Positions 7,655 through 18,100 of a DNA stretch of 22,027 nt are shown here, one piece after another (within the stretch, counting starts at the first letter, position 1; the number at the start of each line of letters is the position of its first letter). The stretch comes from CAZLMW01 sp964560875 (GTDB lineage Bacteria; Myxococcota_A; UBA9042): NCBI GenBank assembly GCA_964560875.1, contig CAZLMW010000128.1, positions 1 to 22,027 of the forward strand, read 5' to 3'. The notes below the pieces were generated by a model. That model saw only the letters and a list, made by a program, of their open reading frames with translations. It had not been told where the DNA came from and did no database searches. The position numbers were made by a program, and so were the translations under genes.

Positions 7655-8350
7655 CTACGAGCCCTGCGACACCCACTCGCTGCCCTCGGTATCGGTCTCT
7701 TTTTTCCAGATCGGCACCCGCTGCTTGAGCTCTTCGATGATGTAGCGGCAGCCCGCGAACGACTCGGCACGGTGGGCGGACGACGCGGCGATATCGACCG
7801 CGACCTCGCCGATCTCGAGGTGACCGATACGGTGGATGACGAAGGCGTCGACCAGGTCGTGTTTGGCGACGGCCTCGGTCGCGATGCGGTGCATCTCCTT
7901 GACCGCGAGCGGCGCGTGGGCCTCGTAGTCGAGATAGCGAACGTCGCGACCCTTGCTGTGGTCGCGGACCACCCCGCAGAACGTCGCGATGGCACCCGCG
8001 CCTTGGGTGTTGACGCGCTGACTTGCTTCGCCGATAGCGACAGGACGCTCGACCAACTCCGCTCGCAGGGGGGTGACGGCTTTGGGCGAGCTGCCCGCGC
8101 CACCGCTGACCGGCGGCAGGATGTAGACCACGGCGCCCGCGGGGATCACGTCGCGATCAAAGGCGAAGTCGTCGTCGATCGCCACGCGGCAGGTCGGCAG
8201 GATGTTGCGCAGTCGTTGCCGATCGCCGGGCAACAGCTCGCGGAGTTGAGCCACGGTTGTCTCAGCGGGCACGACGATCGCCTCGCTGTTGCATCCGGCG
8301 GCGTCGCGGGCGCCTGCGAAATAGCGCACTTCGTTCGTTCGGTCTGTCAT
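7655..8350 (-). CDS. MoaD-MoaE fusion, molybdopterin synthase
   Basis: Both subunits of molybdopterin synthase, which adds two sulfurs to cyclic pyranopterin monophosphate, in one chain of 231 residues. Residues about 1-84 are MoaD-like, starting NEVRYFAGARDAAG and ending ILPPVSGG, the Gly-Gly that in stand-alone MoaD is the C-terminus and carries the thiocarboxylate. Residues about 95-226 are MoaE-like with GAIATFCGVVRDHSKG, LDYEAHAPLA, HRIGHLEIGE and the Lys-rich active-site segment RVPIWKKETDTEGSEWV. The Gly-Gly is internal, so cleavage is probably needed, as reported for mycobacterial MoaX. I chose ATG 8350 because it matches the MoaD N-terminus; an in-frame upstream ATG at 8413 would add 21 residues. 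It follows the helicase gene on the same strand by about 106 nt. Confidence 0.93.
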   Translation of the reverse strand: MTDRTNEVRYFAGARDAAGCNSEAIVVPAETTVAQLRELLPGDRQRLRNILPTCRVAIDDDFAFDRDVIPAGAVVYILPPVSGGAGSSPKAVTPLRAELVERPVAIGEASQRVNTQGAGAIATFCGVVRDHSKGRDVRYLDYEAHAPLAVKEMHRIATEAVAKHDLVDAFVIHRIGHLEIGEVAVDIAASSAHRAESFAGCRYIIEELKQRVPIWKKETDTEGSEWVSQGS

Positions 8351-8456
8351 GGTCGGGTCTGCGGCAAAGGGGACGGCGAAATGAGATCTGGGGTCTGGCG
8401 ACAATCTCGCCATCGAGTGGGGAATTTCAACCAGTGCACGCGAATCGGGTGCGCGG

Positions 8457-11099
8457 CTATTTGCTGGGCTTGAGGAAGCGCGCGATGACCTTTTTCGTGC
8501 CCACGCTCGCGAAGCGCACTGTCACGCGGGCCTGCGTCCCGTAGCCGGACACGTCGACAACCTGGCCGCGGCCGAAGCTGCCATGGATGACGAAGCTGCC
8601 GGCCGCCAGATCGCCGTCCGAGTCGCGCTGGATCACCCGTTCGGCTTCATTTGCGGCCGCCTTTTCGACCGCGCGCTTGCGGGCGTGTCGATCGTGCAGA
8701 CGTGCCACGGACGAGGAGCTACGTCGCTGGCCTCCGCCACCGCCCCAGCCACCGGAACGTCGTTGTCCGCCGCCCCATGAATAGCTGCGTTCGGGCCTGA
8801 TCCGCGCGAAGCCACCCGACGATCCGAGCGTCTGCCCACCGGGCGCGTCGAGCACTTCGGGCGGGATGTCGTTCACAAAGGGCGACCGCAAGTTGTACTC
8901 ATCGACGCCAAATCGCCGCCGCGTGCGCGCCCATGAAAGGTGCAACCGCTTACGGGCCCGGGTCATCGCGACATAGAGCAGCCGCCGCTCCTCCTCCACG
9001 CCGCCTTCGCCGAAGCTGTTGACGTGGGGCACCAACCCGTCCTCGAGCCCGGCGACGAACGTGACGTCGTACTCGAGGCCCTTCGCCGAGTGCATCGTCA
9101 TCAAGGATACGGCCTCGGAACCGGGTTTGAGCTTGTCGGTGTCGGCCACGAGCGCGGTCTGCTCCAGGAACCCCGTAAGCGACGGATCGGGGGATTCGTC
9201 CGCGTAGTCGCCCATCGCGCTGAGCAGCTCGCCGAGGTTGTCCAGGCGCGTCTCGGACTCCAACGTGCCTTCGTCTTGCAGCGCCTTTTTCAGCCCACTC
9301 ATCTGCAAGATGTCGGCGCCGGCCCGGTCCGCCGAGAGGCCATCGACGTGTTTGCGGATGCGCGCCATCAGGTCTTCAAACTGCGACAACGCGCGGCCGA
9401 CGCGGCTGGACGGATCGGATGCGACGAGTGACGCGCAGGCTTCGGGCAGCGAGACGCCGTGGGCCCGCGCGCGCTCATCGACGACATCGACCGTACGTTT
9501 TCCGATCCCGCGGCGCGGTGTGTTGATGGCACGGAGCCACGAAGCGGAGTCCTTCGGGTTGACGACGAGCCGACAGTAAGCGAGCAGGTCCTTGACCTCG
9601 GCCCGCTCGTAGAAGCGCAACCCACCGACCACCACCGCGGGCAGCCGATAGCGCCCCATGGACTCCTCGAGCACGCGGGATTGGGCGTTGGTGCGGTAGA
9701 ACACGGCGATCTGCGACAGCTTCACATCGGATCGGAGTTGTTCGACGCGGCGCGCGATCCAGTCCGCCTCGTCGCGGTCGCTATTGCACTCGGCCAAGTG
9801 CACCTTGGCGCCGTCTTTGACGTCGGTCCAGAGGGTCTTGTCGTGGCGGCCTGGATTGCGCGCGACAATGGCGCCCGACGCGCTGAGGATGATCTGCGTG
9901 CTGCGGTAGTTGCGCTCAAGCTTGACGACGTTGGCGCCTTGCTGGCGGTCGGGAAAGCCGATGATGTTGGCGATCCGGGCCCCGCGCCACGCATAGATCG
10001 ATTGGTCATCGTCGCCGACGACGCAGAGGTTGCCATGCGCCTTGGCGAGATGCTCGAGCAGCCGGTACTGGGCCTCGTTGGTGTCCTGGAACTCGTCGAC
10101 CAGGATGTGGTCAAAACGCTTGGCCCAATGCTGGGCGAGCGCGGGCTGCTCGTCGAAGATGGTCACCGGCCGCATCAACAGGTCGCCAAAGTCCACCGCG
10201 TCGGCCAGCCGCATCTCCTTTTCGTAGCGCTCGTAGATCTCCGCAAACTTGCGGTTTTGCGGTCCGTCTCGGGGCAGCTCCGGGTCGCTCGGCAGCTGGC
10301 AAGCGTTCTTGGCGCGATCGATGTAGCTGGAGACCGCGCGCGGCTTGTACTGCTTGTCGCTGATGCCCAGCGCCTTCATCACGCGGCTGAGCATCTTGAG
10401 CTGATCGTCGCGGTCGTAGATCGAAAACGACCGCCCGATGCCGCCATGTTCGGCGATCGAACGCATGAGGCGCGCGCCGGTGGAGTGGAAGGTGCCCAGC
10501 CAAAGATCGCCCGAGCCCTCGCCGAGAAGCTCTTCGATCCGATGACGCATCTCCCCCGCGGCTTTGTTCGAGAACGTGACCGCCATGATCCGATACGGAC
10601 GCACCCGCCGGCGTCGCACCAGGTACGCGATGCGATGGGTGATGACGCGCGTCTTGCCCGAACCGGCTCCGGCCAAGACGAGCAACGGCCCCTTGTCATG
10701 CAGGACGGCCCTTTTTTGTTCGGGATTCAAACCAACGATCAACGGATTCCTGTCCACGTCGTAGTCGTCGCCCGCCCGCTGCGCTCTTGGCTGAGGTTGC
10801 CGTCGCGGGCTCGGTTCTGCCGCCGGTTTCGCGATCGGACGAGGCTTCTCTGGCGCCTTCGCGGGAGGCTCCTCGACAGGCTCGGGCTGTGTTCGTTGGG
10901 CTTGCGGCCTGGGCTCGGGTTGTAGCGGAAGGGTCGGCGCATTGTTGGCCTTGGCACGCTTTTTCGGCTTCCGCTCACCCTTGGCCGCGGCTCGCTTCCT
11001 GGGCGCGCTCTCGGACTTCTCCGCAGCGGGCGCCGGGGCACCAAAAAGGTCGGCCTGCGCAGGCTTTGTGAGCGGCTTAGAGGACGTCGGCTTGGCCAT
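8457..11099 (-). CDS. uvrD: UvrD/PcrA-type superfamily 1A DNA helicase
   Basis: ATP-driven 3'-5' DNA helicase used in nucleotide excision repair, replication-fork rescue and transcription-coupled repair. From the chosen ATG (11099) it has 880 residues. A Lys/Ala/Pro-rich disordered tail (about 1-118) contains QADLF at residues 15-19. It is followed by LNPEQKRAV (Q motif, about 124), AGAGSGKT (Walker A, 143-150), VDEFQDTN (motif II, 334), GDDDQSIYAWRGA (motif III, 362), LERNYRST (motif IV, 394), SLMTMHSAKGLEYD (motif V, about 665) and LLYVAMTRARKR (motif VI, about 707). A Gly/Arg/Ser-rich linker (about 776-798) precedes a C-terminal PcrA-like Tudor domain (GSFVIHGSFGRGQVVDV). A TTG at 11135 is a less likely start. 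No Shine-Dalgarno is seen. It is divergent from the CPBP gene and probably cotranscribed with moaDE. Confidence 0.96.
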   Translation of the reverse strand: MAKPTSSKPLTKPAQADLFGAPAPAAEKSESAPRKRAAAKGERKPKKRAKANNAPTLPLQPEPRPQAQRTQPEPVEEPPAKAPEKPRPIAKPAAEPSPRRQPQPRAQRAGDDYDVDRNPLIVGLNPEQKRAVLHDKGPLLVLAGAGSGKTRVITHRIAYLVRRRRVRPYRIMAVTFSNKAAGEMRHRIEELLGEGSGDLWLGTFHSTGARLMRSIAEHGGIGRSFSIYDRDDQLKMLSRVMKALGISDKQYKPRAVSSYIDRAKNACQLPSDPELPRDGPQNRKFAEIYERYEKEMRLADAVDFGDLLMRPVTIFDEQPALAQHWAKRFDHILVDEFQDTNEAQYRLLEHLAKAHGNLCVVGDDDQSIYAWRGARIANIIGFPDRQQGANVVKLERNYRSTQIILSASGAIVARNPGRHDKTLWTDVKDGAKVHLAECNSDRDEADWIARRVEQLRSDVKLSQIAVFYRTNAQSRVLEESMGRYRLPAVVVGGLRFYERAEVKDLLAYCRLVVNPKDSASWLRAINTPRRGIGKRTVDVVDERARAHGVSLPEACASLVASDPSSRVGRALSQFEDLMARIRKHVDGLSADRAGADILQMSGLKKALQDEGTLESETRLDNLGELLSAMGDYADESPDPSLTGFLEQTALVADTDKLKPGSEAVSLMTMHSAKGLEYDVTFVAGLEDGLVPHVNSFGEGGVEEERRLLYVAMTRARKRLHLSWARTRRRFGVDEYNLRSPFVNDIPPEVLDAPGGQTLGSSGGFARIRPERSYSWGGGQRRSGGWGGGGGQRRSSSSVARLHDRHARKRAVEKAAANEAERVIQRDSDGDLAAGSFVIHGSFGRGQVVDVSGYGTQARVTVRFASVGTKKVIARFLKPSK

Positions 11100-11106
11100 G
11101 GCAGGC

Positions 11107-11135
11107 ATACAAGCACGGCCCGGCACCCCCGACAA
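11107..11135 (-). promoter_or_regulatory. Candidate promoter of uvrD, near-leaderless
   Basis: Reading the minus strand, TTGTCG (11135-11130) and TTGTAT (11112-11107) are 17 nt apart, with only 7 nt between the latter and the ATG at 11099. Each hexamer is a partial match (four and three of six). Transcription would start at or next to the ATG, which fits the absence of a Shine-Dalgarno site. Motif-based only. Confidence 0.25.
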
Positions 11136-11168
11136 CCTGCCTGCGACACAGCCTGACCTGCCCCTCGC

Positions 11169-11197
11169 TGGACAACGCGGGGCCCGGCGGCTAAGTA
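11169..11197 (+). promoter_or_regulatory. Candidate promoter of the CPBP gene
   Basis: TGGACA (11169-11174) matches the -35 consensus at five of six positions. It is followed after 17 nt by TAAGTA (11192-11197), a poor -10 match, 9 nt before the GTG start at 11207. It shares the divergent uvrD region and, if real, would also produce a very short leader. Confidence 0.18.
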
Positions 11198-11206
11198 CGC
11201 GCTCCC

Positions 11207-12058
<852 letters not shown>

Positions 12059-12118
12059 CCTCGAGCACACCCGCACACTCCTTGTCGGAGCGGTGCCCAA
12101 ACCGGCACGATAGCGGCC

Positions 12119-15100
12119 ATGTTGCGCATCACCACGCTCTTTCTGCCGGCCATCGCCGCGCTCTGCGTGGGTCTATTTGGCTGCACCGATGAGCCGACCA
12201 AGGACGAAACGTCGGGCAGCGACCCGTCCGACGTTGCGGACGACGTGCAGGCCGGTGACATCAAGACCGGTGACATCAAGACCGGCGACATCGAGACTGG
12301 CGATGGCGGCGACGCAGCGGACGCTGGTTCGTGCCCTGCCGACACCTGCGAATGCGTAACAACGGCCGACTGCGCGGACAAAGACGACGGCGATTTGTGC
12401 AACGGCGTGCTGTTTTGCGACGTCGCGACACACACATGCGAGATCAAGCCGGGGACCGTGAACACCTGCACCGCATCGAGCAGCAACCCGTGTCAGTACA
12501 ACGCCTGCGAGCCCAAGACCGGCAAGTGTCGCTACTTCAATCACAAGGACGGAAAGGCTTGCGATGACGGCAAGAAGTGCACCGCCAAGGACGCGTGCAA
12601 GCTCGGCGGCGACGGGGTGTCGACGTGTATGGCGGGCGAACAACTCTGCGGCTGCGAGAAGACGTCCGACTGCGCAAAACACGACGACCCCAACCCGTGT
12701 AAGGGCAAGCACTACTGCGACAAGGAAGGCTTCCCCTTCGCCTGCAAGGTCAACCCCGCTTCGGTCGTCGCCTGCAGCACGCTCGACGACACGACGTGCC
12801 GCAAGTCGATCTGCGATCCGAAAGACAAGACCTGCTCGATGATGCCGGTAGCCGATGCGACGGCCTGCGATGTCGATGGCAACGCCTGTACCGCGGACGT
12901 TTGCAAGGCAGGAAGCTGCGAACCGGGACCGATCGCGGGCGCTACCTGTGCGTGTAACAAGCTGGCCGACTGCGCGAAGTTCGAGGACGGCAACGCCTGC
13001 AACGGCACGCTCTACTGCCACAAGGCGAGCGCGAGCTGCGTGCTCAATCCAGCAACGATCGTCAGCTGTTCCGCGATCCAACACGGCCCGTGTCAACACG
13101 TCGCGTGCAAACCCAAGACGGGCACCTGCGCAGTTGAGCTCGCCAAGGAGGGCACCGTCTGCGACGACGGCCAACCTTGCACCGACAAACCCCGCTGCAA
13201 GAAGGGGGTGTGCACCGGCGGAAAACTGACGTGCACGTGCACCAAGACCGCCGACTGCGCCGCCGTGGATGACAGCGACCTCTGCAACGGCGTCCTGTAC
13301 TGCGACAAGAAGGCGGGCGTGTGCCGCACCAATCCCGCGACCATCAAGCGCTGCCCGGCCGTGGACAAGCTCGGCTGCGTCGTGCCCAGGTGCCAACCCA
13401 AGACAGGAGAATGCGCGGGCGTACAGCGCGAAGACGGGACCGTTTGCGAGGCGGACGGCACCGACTGCACCGGCGTCGACACGTGCGCCAAGGGTGTTTG
13501 CAAGGCCGGTCCCAAGCGCTGCGGATGCACCGAAACGGCCGACTGTGCCAAGGCCGAAGACGGCGACGCGTGCAACGGGACGCTGTTTTGCGACGTGGCG
13601 GCCGGCAAATGTCTGCTCAACCCCAAGACGGTGGTGACCTGTTCGGGCGGCGCGACGTGCAAACCATCGACCTGCGATGCGAAAACAGGCAAGTGCGCGC
13701 CTCAAAATGCCAAGGACGGCGCTCTGTGCGACCTCGATGGCTACCCGTGCACCGTCGATCGCTGCCAGGCAGGCACATGTAAAGCGGGGCCGAATGACTG
13801 CTGGTGCGGCGTTGCGGCGGATTGTGCCCAGTTCGACGACGGCAACGCCTGCAACGGCACGCTGTTTTGCAACCCGGCGACGAAGATTCCGTCCTGCCAG
13901 GTCGACCAGTCCACGATCGCTTCGTGTCCGACCGCGCTGCCGGGCGCCTGCACGGGCACGGTGTGCGATCCGAAGACGGGTTCCTGTGTGGTGACACCCG
14001 CGCACGAAGGACAAGGCTGCGACGACGGCGCGTTGTGCACGAAATCAGACGTTTGTAAGGCGGGCAAATGTGCGGGAGTCGATGCTGGCGTCACGCAGAA
14101 GTGCGACGACGGCGACAAGTGCACCGCGCTGGGAACGTGCGTAGGCGGATCCTGCGCCGCAGGTTCGGCGATCACCTGCAACGACGCAAACGCCTGCACC
14201 GACGACTCCTGCGAGTCCAAGACCGGCTGCCTGTTCAAGAACAACGCCAACGTGTGCGACGACGGGCTCGTGTGCAGCGCGAACGACAGCTGCCAGGGCG
14301 GCGCGTGCAAGGCTGGAGCCGAGGCGCTGTGGGCATACAAGACCGACCAGGCGGGAGGTGGTTTTACGGCTGCGATCGACCTTGCCAACGGCTCCCTTGC
14401 CGTCGTCGGCACACTCGGCACCGGCAACGCGACCACGCCGACCATGGAGCGCCTCGACACCGCGACAGGAAAGCGCCTCCATGGGGTCAAATTCGCCAAA
14501 GTCGCCGGCGGCGCAAGCCGATTTGGTGCGGTCACGGTCTACGGCGGAAAGGTCTTCGCGGTGGGGGCAGCGGGCCCAGCAGCCAAGGCAAACGGGTTTG
14601 TCGGCATCGCCGACTTCGACAAAAAGACGTCGTCGAGCCAGGTGCTGACCGGTGGGGTTCACGGCGAGCTGTCGTCGGTGGCGATCGTCCAAGGCGTCGC
14701 CGTAGCGTGCGGGGCCAAGATTACAAAATCCGGCGGCGACTCCGACGCGTGGCTGGTGCGGCTCGGCAAGGACGGCAAGGAGATCAACGGCGGTGTGATT
14801 CAGCGCTCCGGCGACCAAGAGCTCTGGGGAATCGATGCGCTGCCTGGCGGAGGCTACGTCGCGGTCGGTGAGACCGTGGTGAAGGGGACCAAAGTCGGCG
14901 GTGAAGGGTGGGTCCTCTTTGGACACAGCCACGGGCCGTTGTTCGGCGAGAAGGTATTTGGCGGCAGCAAGGACGACAGGTTCCGCGAGGTGATCGCGTT
15001 GCCCGATGGCGGCGTCATTATCGGCGGTTCTGCGGACGCTGCCGGCGGCGTCGGAACGGTGTGGATCGTGGGGCTTAATCCCGACCAGACCAAACGATTC

Positions 15101-18100
15101 GAGGACAAGCCCTTCCCAACGTCAGCGGGGCAAGTCGGCGCGCTCTTGCGGCACGACAGCCGGCTCTTCGTCGGCCACAACGCGTCCAAGGACGGCGCGT
15201 CATCGACCGCCCGGTTGGCCATTTACGATATCGGCCTGACGCCGATCATCGATCGCCTCGTCACCCTGGAGAAAGGCGCCAAGCTGCAGTTCCTTGGGGC
15301 GCTCGCGATAGGCGATAGCAAGCTGTTCATGGCCGGTTCTGTCGGGTCATCCGCCAGCGCGACCCGCGGCGTCGCCCGTCGCTTGGACCTTTTTGGCAAC
15401 GACTCGTGCGCGGCGTCCAACGCGTGCTTCACCAAGGGCAGCGCCTGCGTCGACTCCAAACCGTGTACGACAGACCACTGCAACGGCAAGGGCGCTTGTG
15501 TCCATGCGACGATCAAGGCGGGTACCGACTGCGACGATGGCAAGCCCTGCACTTTCGGGGATCGCTGCAACGGCAATAGTGCGTGTAGCGGTCGCGACCG
15601 GGTTTGGGAGGCCATCGCCAACAATGTCCGCCCCACAGACGTGCTCGCGCAGACGGACGGGAGGATCGTCATGGTCGGCGTCGCTGACAACGGCAAGACG
15701 GCGACACGACCGTGGATCTCGCGCTACGACGGCGGCGGCAAGCCGCTAGACCCCGGCCCGATCGGTGGCGACCCGGGGGCCATCAACGGGATCGCTGAGC
15801 GCGACAACCAGGCGCTCGTGGCCGTGGGTCAGACGTCTACCGGGGGGACCAAAGCGGGGCTGTGGCTGCTGGCATCCAACGGTGATCTGGACAAGCTCGT
15901 GCCGTTCAACAAGGGCAAGAAGGGCGAGTTTGACGCGGTGGCGGTGCGCAATCAGCTTGGCGCGGCAGTCGGCGTGCGAAACGACGCCGGCACACAGGGT
16001 GGTTCGGATGGGATGGTCGTCTTGTTCGACACGAAAAGCGGCCAAGTCGCCCATGACGTCCGCGTAGGAGGCCCGGGCGATGACCGCTTGCACGACGTTA
16101 TCGCCGCCGCCGACAACTTCTACGCGGTCGGCAGCAGCGTTTCGGGCGCGAAGCATCGGCCCTGGTTCGTTCGGATCGACCACAACGGCAAGGTCGTCAT
16201 CGACCATGTCTACGCTCAAGAAGGGCAACTGCGTGCGATCGCCCCGATCGAAAACGGCGCTGTCGTTGGTGGGCTCCTCGGCCATATCGGCAAAAATGCC
16301 ACCGAGCTCATCGCGACCGTCGGTGTCGGCGGCGGGTTCGGATTGATGCCCGCCGCCACGAGCACGGGCAAGAGTCACGCTGTCTTCGGTCTCGCGGTCG
16401 ATCCGGAGGGCTACGTAGCGCAGGTCGGTCGCTTTGGTGACACCGTTGAGCCGCCCAAGAACACCAAGGGTCGCGCGAAGCTCTGGCAGGCCGGTCTGGG
16501 CGATCTGCGCGCGATGACCCTCGTCATGACCGATCGCACGACGCTTGTCGCCGCCACGCACGTCCCCGGCGTGGGCTGGGCGATGGCAGGTTGGGGATTC
16601 AAGGCGCCGGGCTACAACGCCAGGTTGCTGCTCACCGACCGCTGGTTTTCGCGGGACTGCAAAATCAGCAGGGCCTGCGTGAACAACACCTTTGCGGTCT
16701 GCGGTGATACCGACCCTTGCACCGACTCGATGTGCATCAACGGCAAGTGCTCCCGGCCGATCAAGAAGAGCGGCACGGTCTGCGCCGACGGCAGCGCTTG
16801 CACGATTTCGGCCTGCGCCAACAAGACCTGCTCAGCCAAGGTCCTCACGGCCAAGTGTGACGACGGAAACGTGTGCACCACGGACTCGTGTGACGCGAAG
16901 AAGGGCTGCCAGCACGTCGCTGCCGCCGACGGGATCAGCTGCGACGATGGTGACCCGTGCACCGGCAACGGAGAGTGCAAATCCGGCGCGTGCGCCGAGA
17001 TCCCGCGTCATTTCGAAAAACTCTTCTCCCATCCCAAGGCCATCGGCACGTCGCTGCATGGCATTGCCATCGATGCCCAGGGCCAGACTTTCGTTGCTGC
17101 GACAGTCGACGATGGCGCTGAAAAGCATGGTCTCGTCGCACTCTTCGACGGCAATGGCCAGAACAAGTGGCTACAGACTTACGACGGTGGCAAGGGGAAA
17201 ACGTATTTCAACGACGCCGCGTTCGGGCACGATCACCCGTGGGTCGTTGTCGGTGAGGAGCCTTCCAACGGCCCACGTGCGCTCATGCAGTGGCGTGACG
17301 CGACCGGCGCGGTCAAGCGCAAGCTCGATCCAATCGGCACCCCGAACGGTCGTCTGTACGCGATCGAGCGCGTCAAGGGCGGCTTTGTACTCGGCGGCGA
17401 AGGCGAATTCAGCGGCAAGCCGCGGGCTTGGATTGCGCTGGTCGGCAAGGACGGCAAGTCCGCCGTCGGCACGTGGGTCCAAGACTACACAGGCGGCTCA
17501 TCTGACTCTGTCGTGGCGGTTGCCGCGCATCCCAACGGCACCACCGGCGGCGCGCTTAACACCACGGTTGCCGGCGGCCAGAACAACTTCGGGTTGCTGT
17601 GGGTCAGCGCGAATGGCACCGCCAAACAGGCAAGCCCCGTACCCGGATTCGAAGCGTTCGCCTCGGTCGTCGCTCCTCGGTCCAACGGTGGTTTCCTCCT
17701 CGGCGGCAATCGACCCACCGCGGCCAAGATGCAAGGCGTGTGGGCGACGTTCGACAACAAGGGTGGCTTTGTCGCCAGTGGCGACCTGCTCAGGGCGGGC
17801 GGCGAGCTGCTCCCCGGCGCGATCGTCTCGTCTCTCGCCGGCAACAACGATCGTGTGCTGCTCGGCATCCGAGGCAACGACAAGCCCGCGCAAGCGTCGC
17901 TCGTGAGCATCGGCCCCTGGGGCGTCGCGAACTGGCAGCAGACCTATCCAGAGAGTATCGCGAACAGCATCGGCGCCATGTTCGACGACGGAGACGGCGT
18001 ACGTTTCGCCGGCGTCGAGGGCGACAAGATCTGGCTTGGGCGGATGACGTGGTTTGGCCACAAGACCTGCGCGGCGGCCGGCAAATGCCTTGGCCTCTCG

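Noticed and set aside
7437..7745. Plus-strand open frame of 102 codons in the gene-free stretch
   Set aside because: No ribosome site or known motif, and its 3' third runs antisense into the moaDE coding region.
9459..10925. Plus-strand open frame of 488 codons antisense to the helicase gene
   Set aside because: It overlaps all the helicase motifs on the opposite strand and shows no domain; a compositional shadow.
12173..14014. Minus-strand open frame of 613 codons antisense to the giant lipoprotein
   Set aside because: Ala/Val/Arg-rich shadow of the Cys-rich repeats, with no motif of its own.
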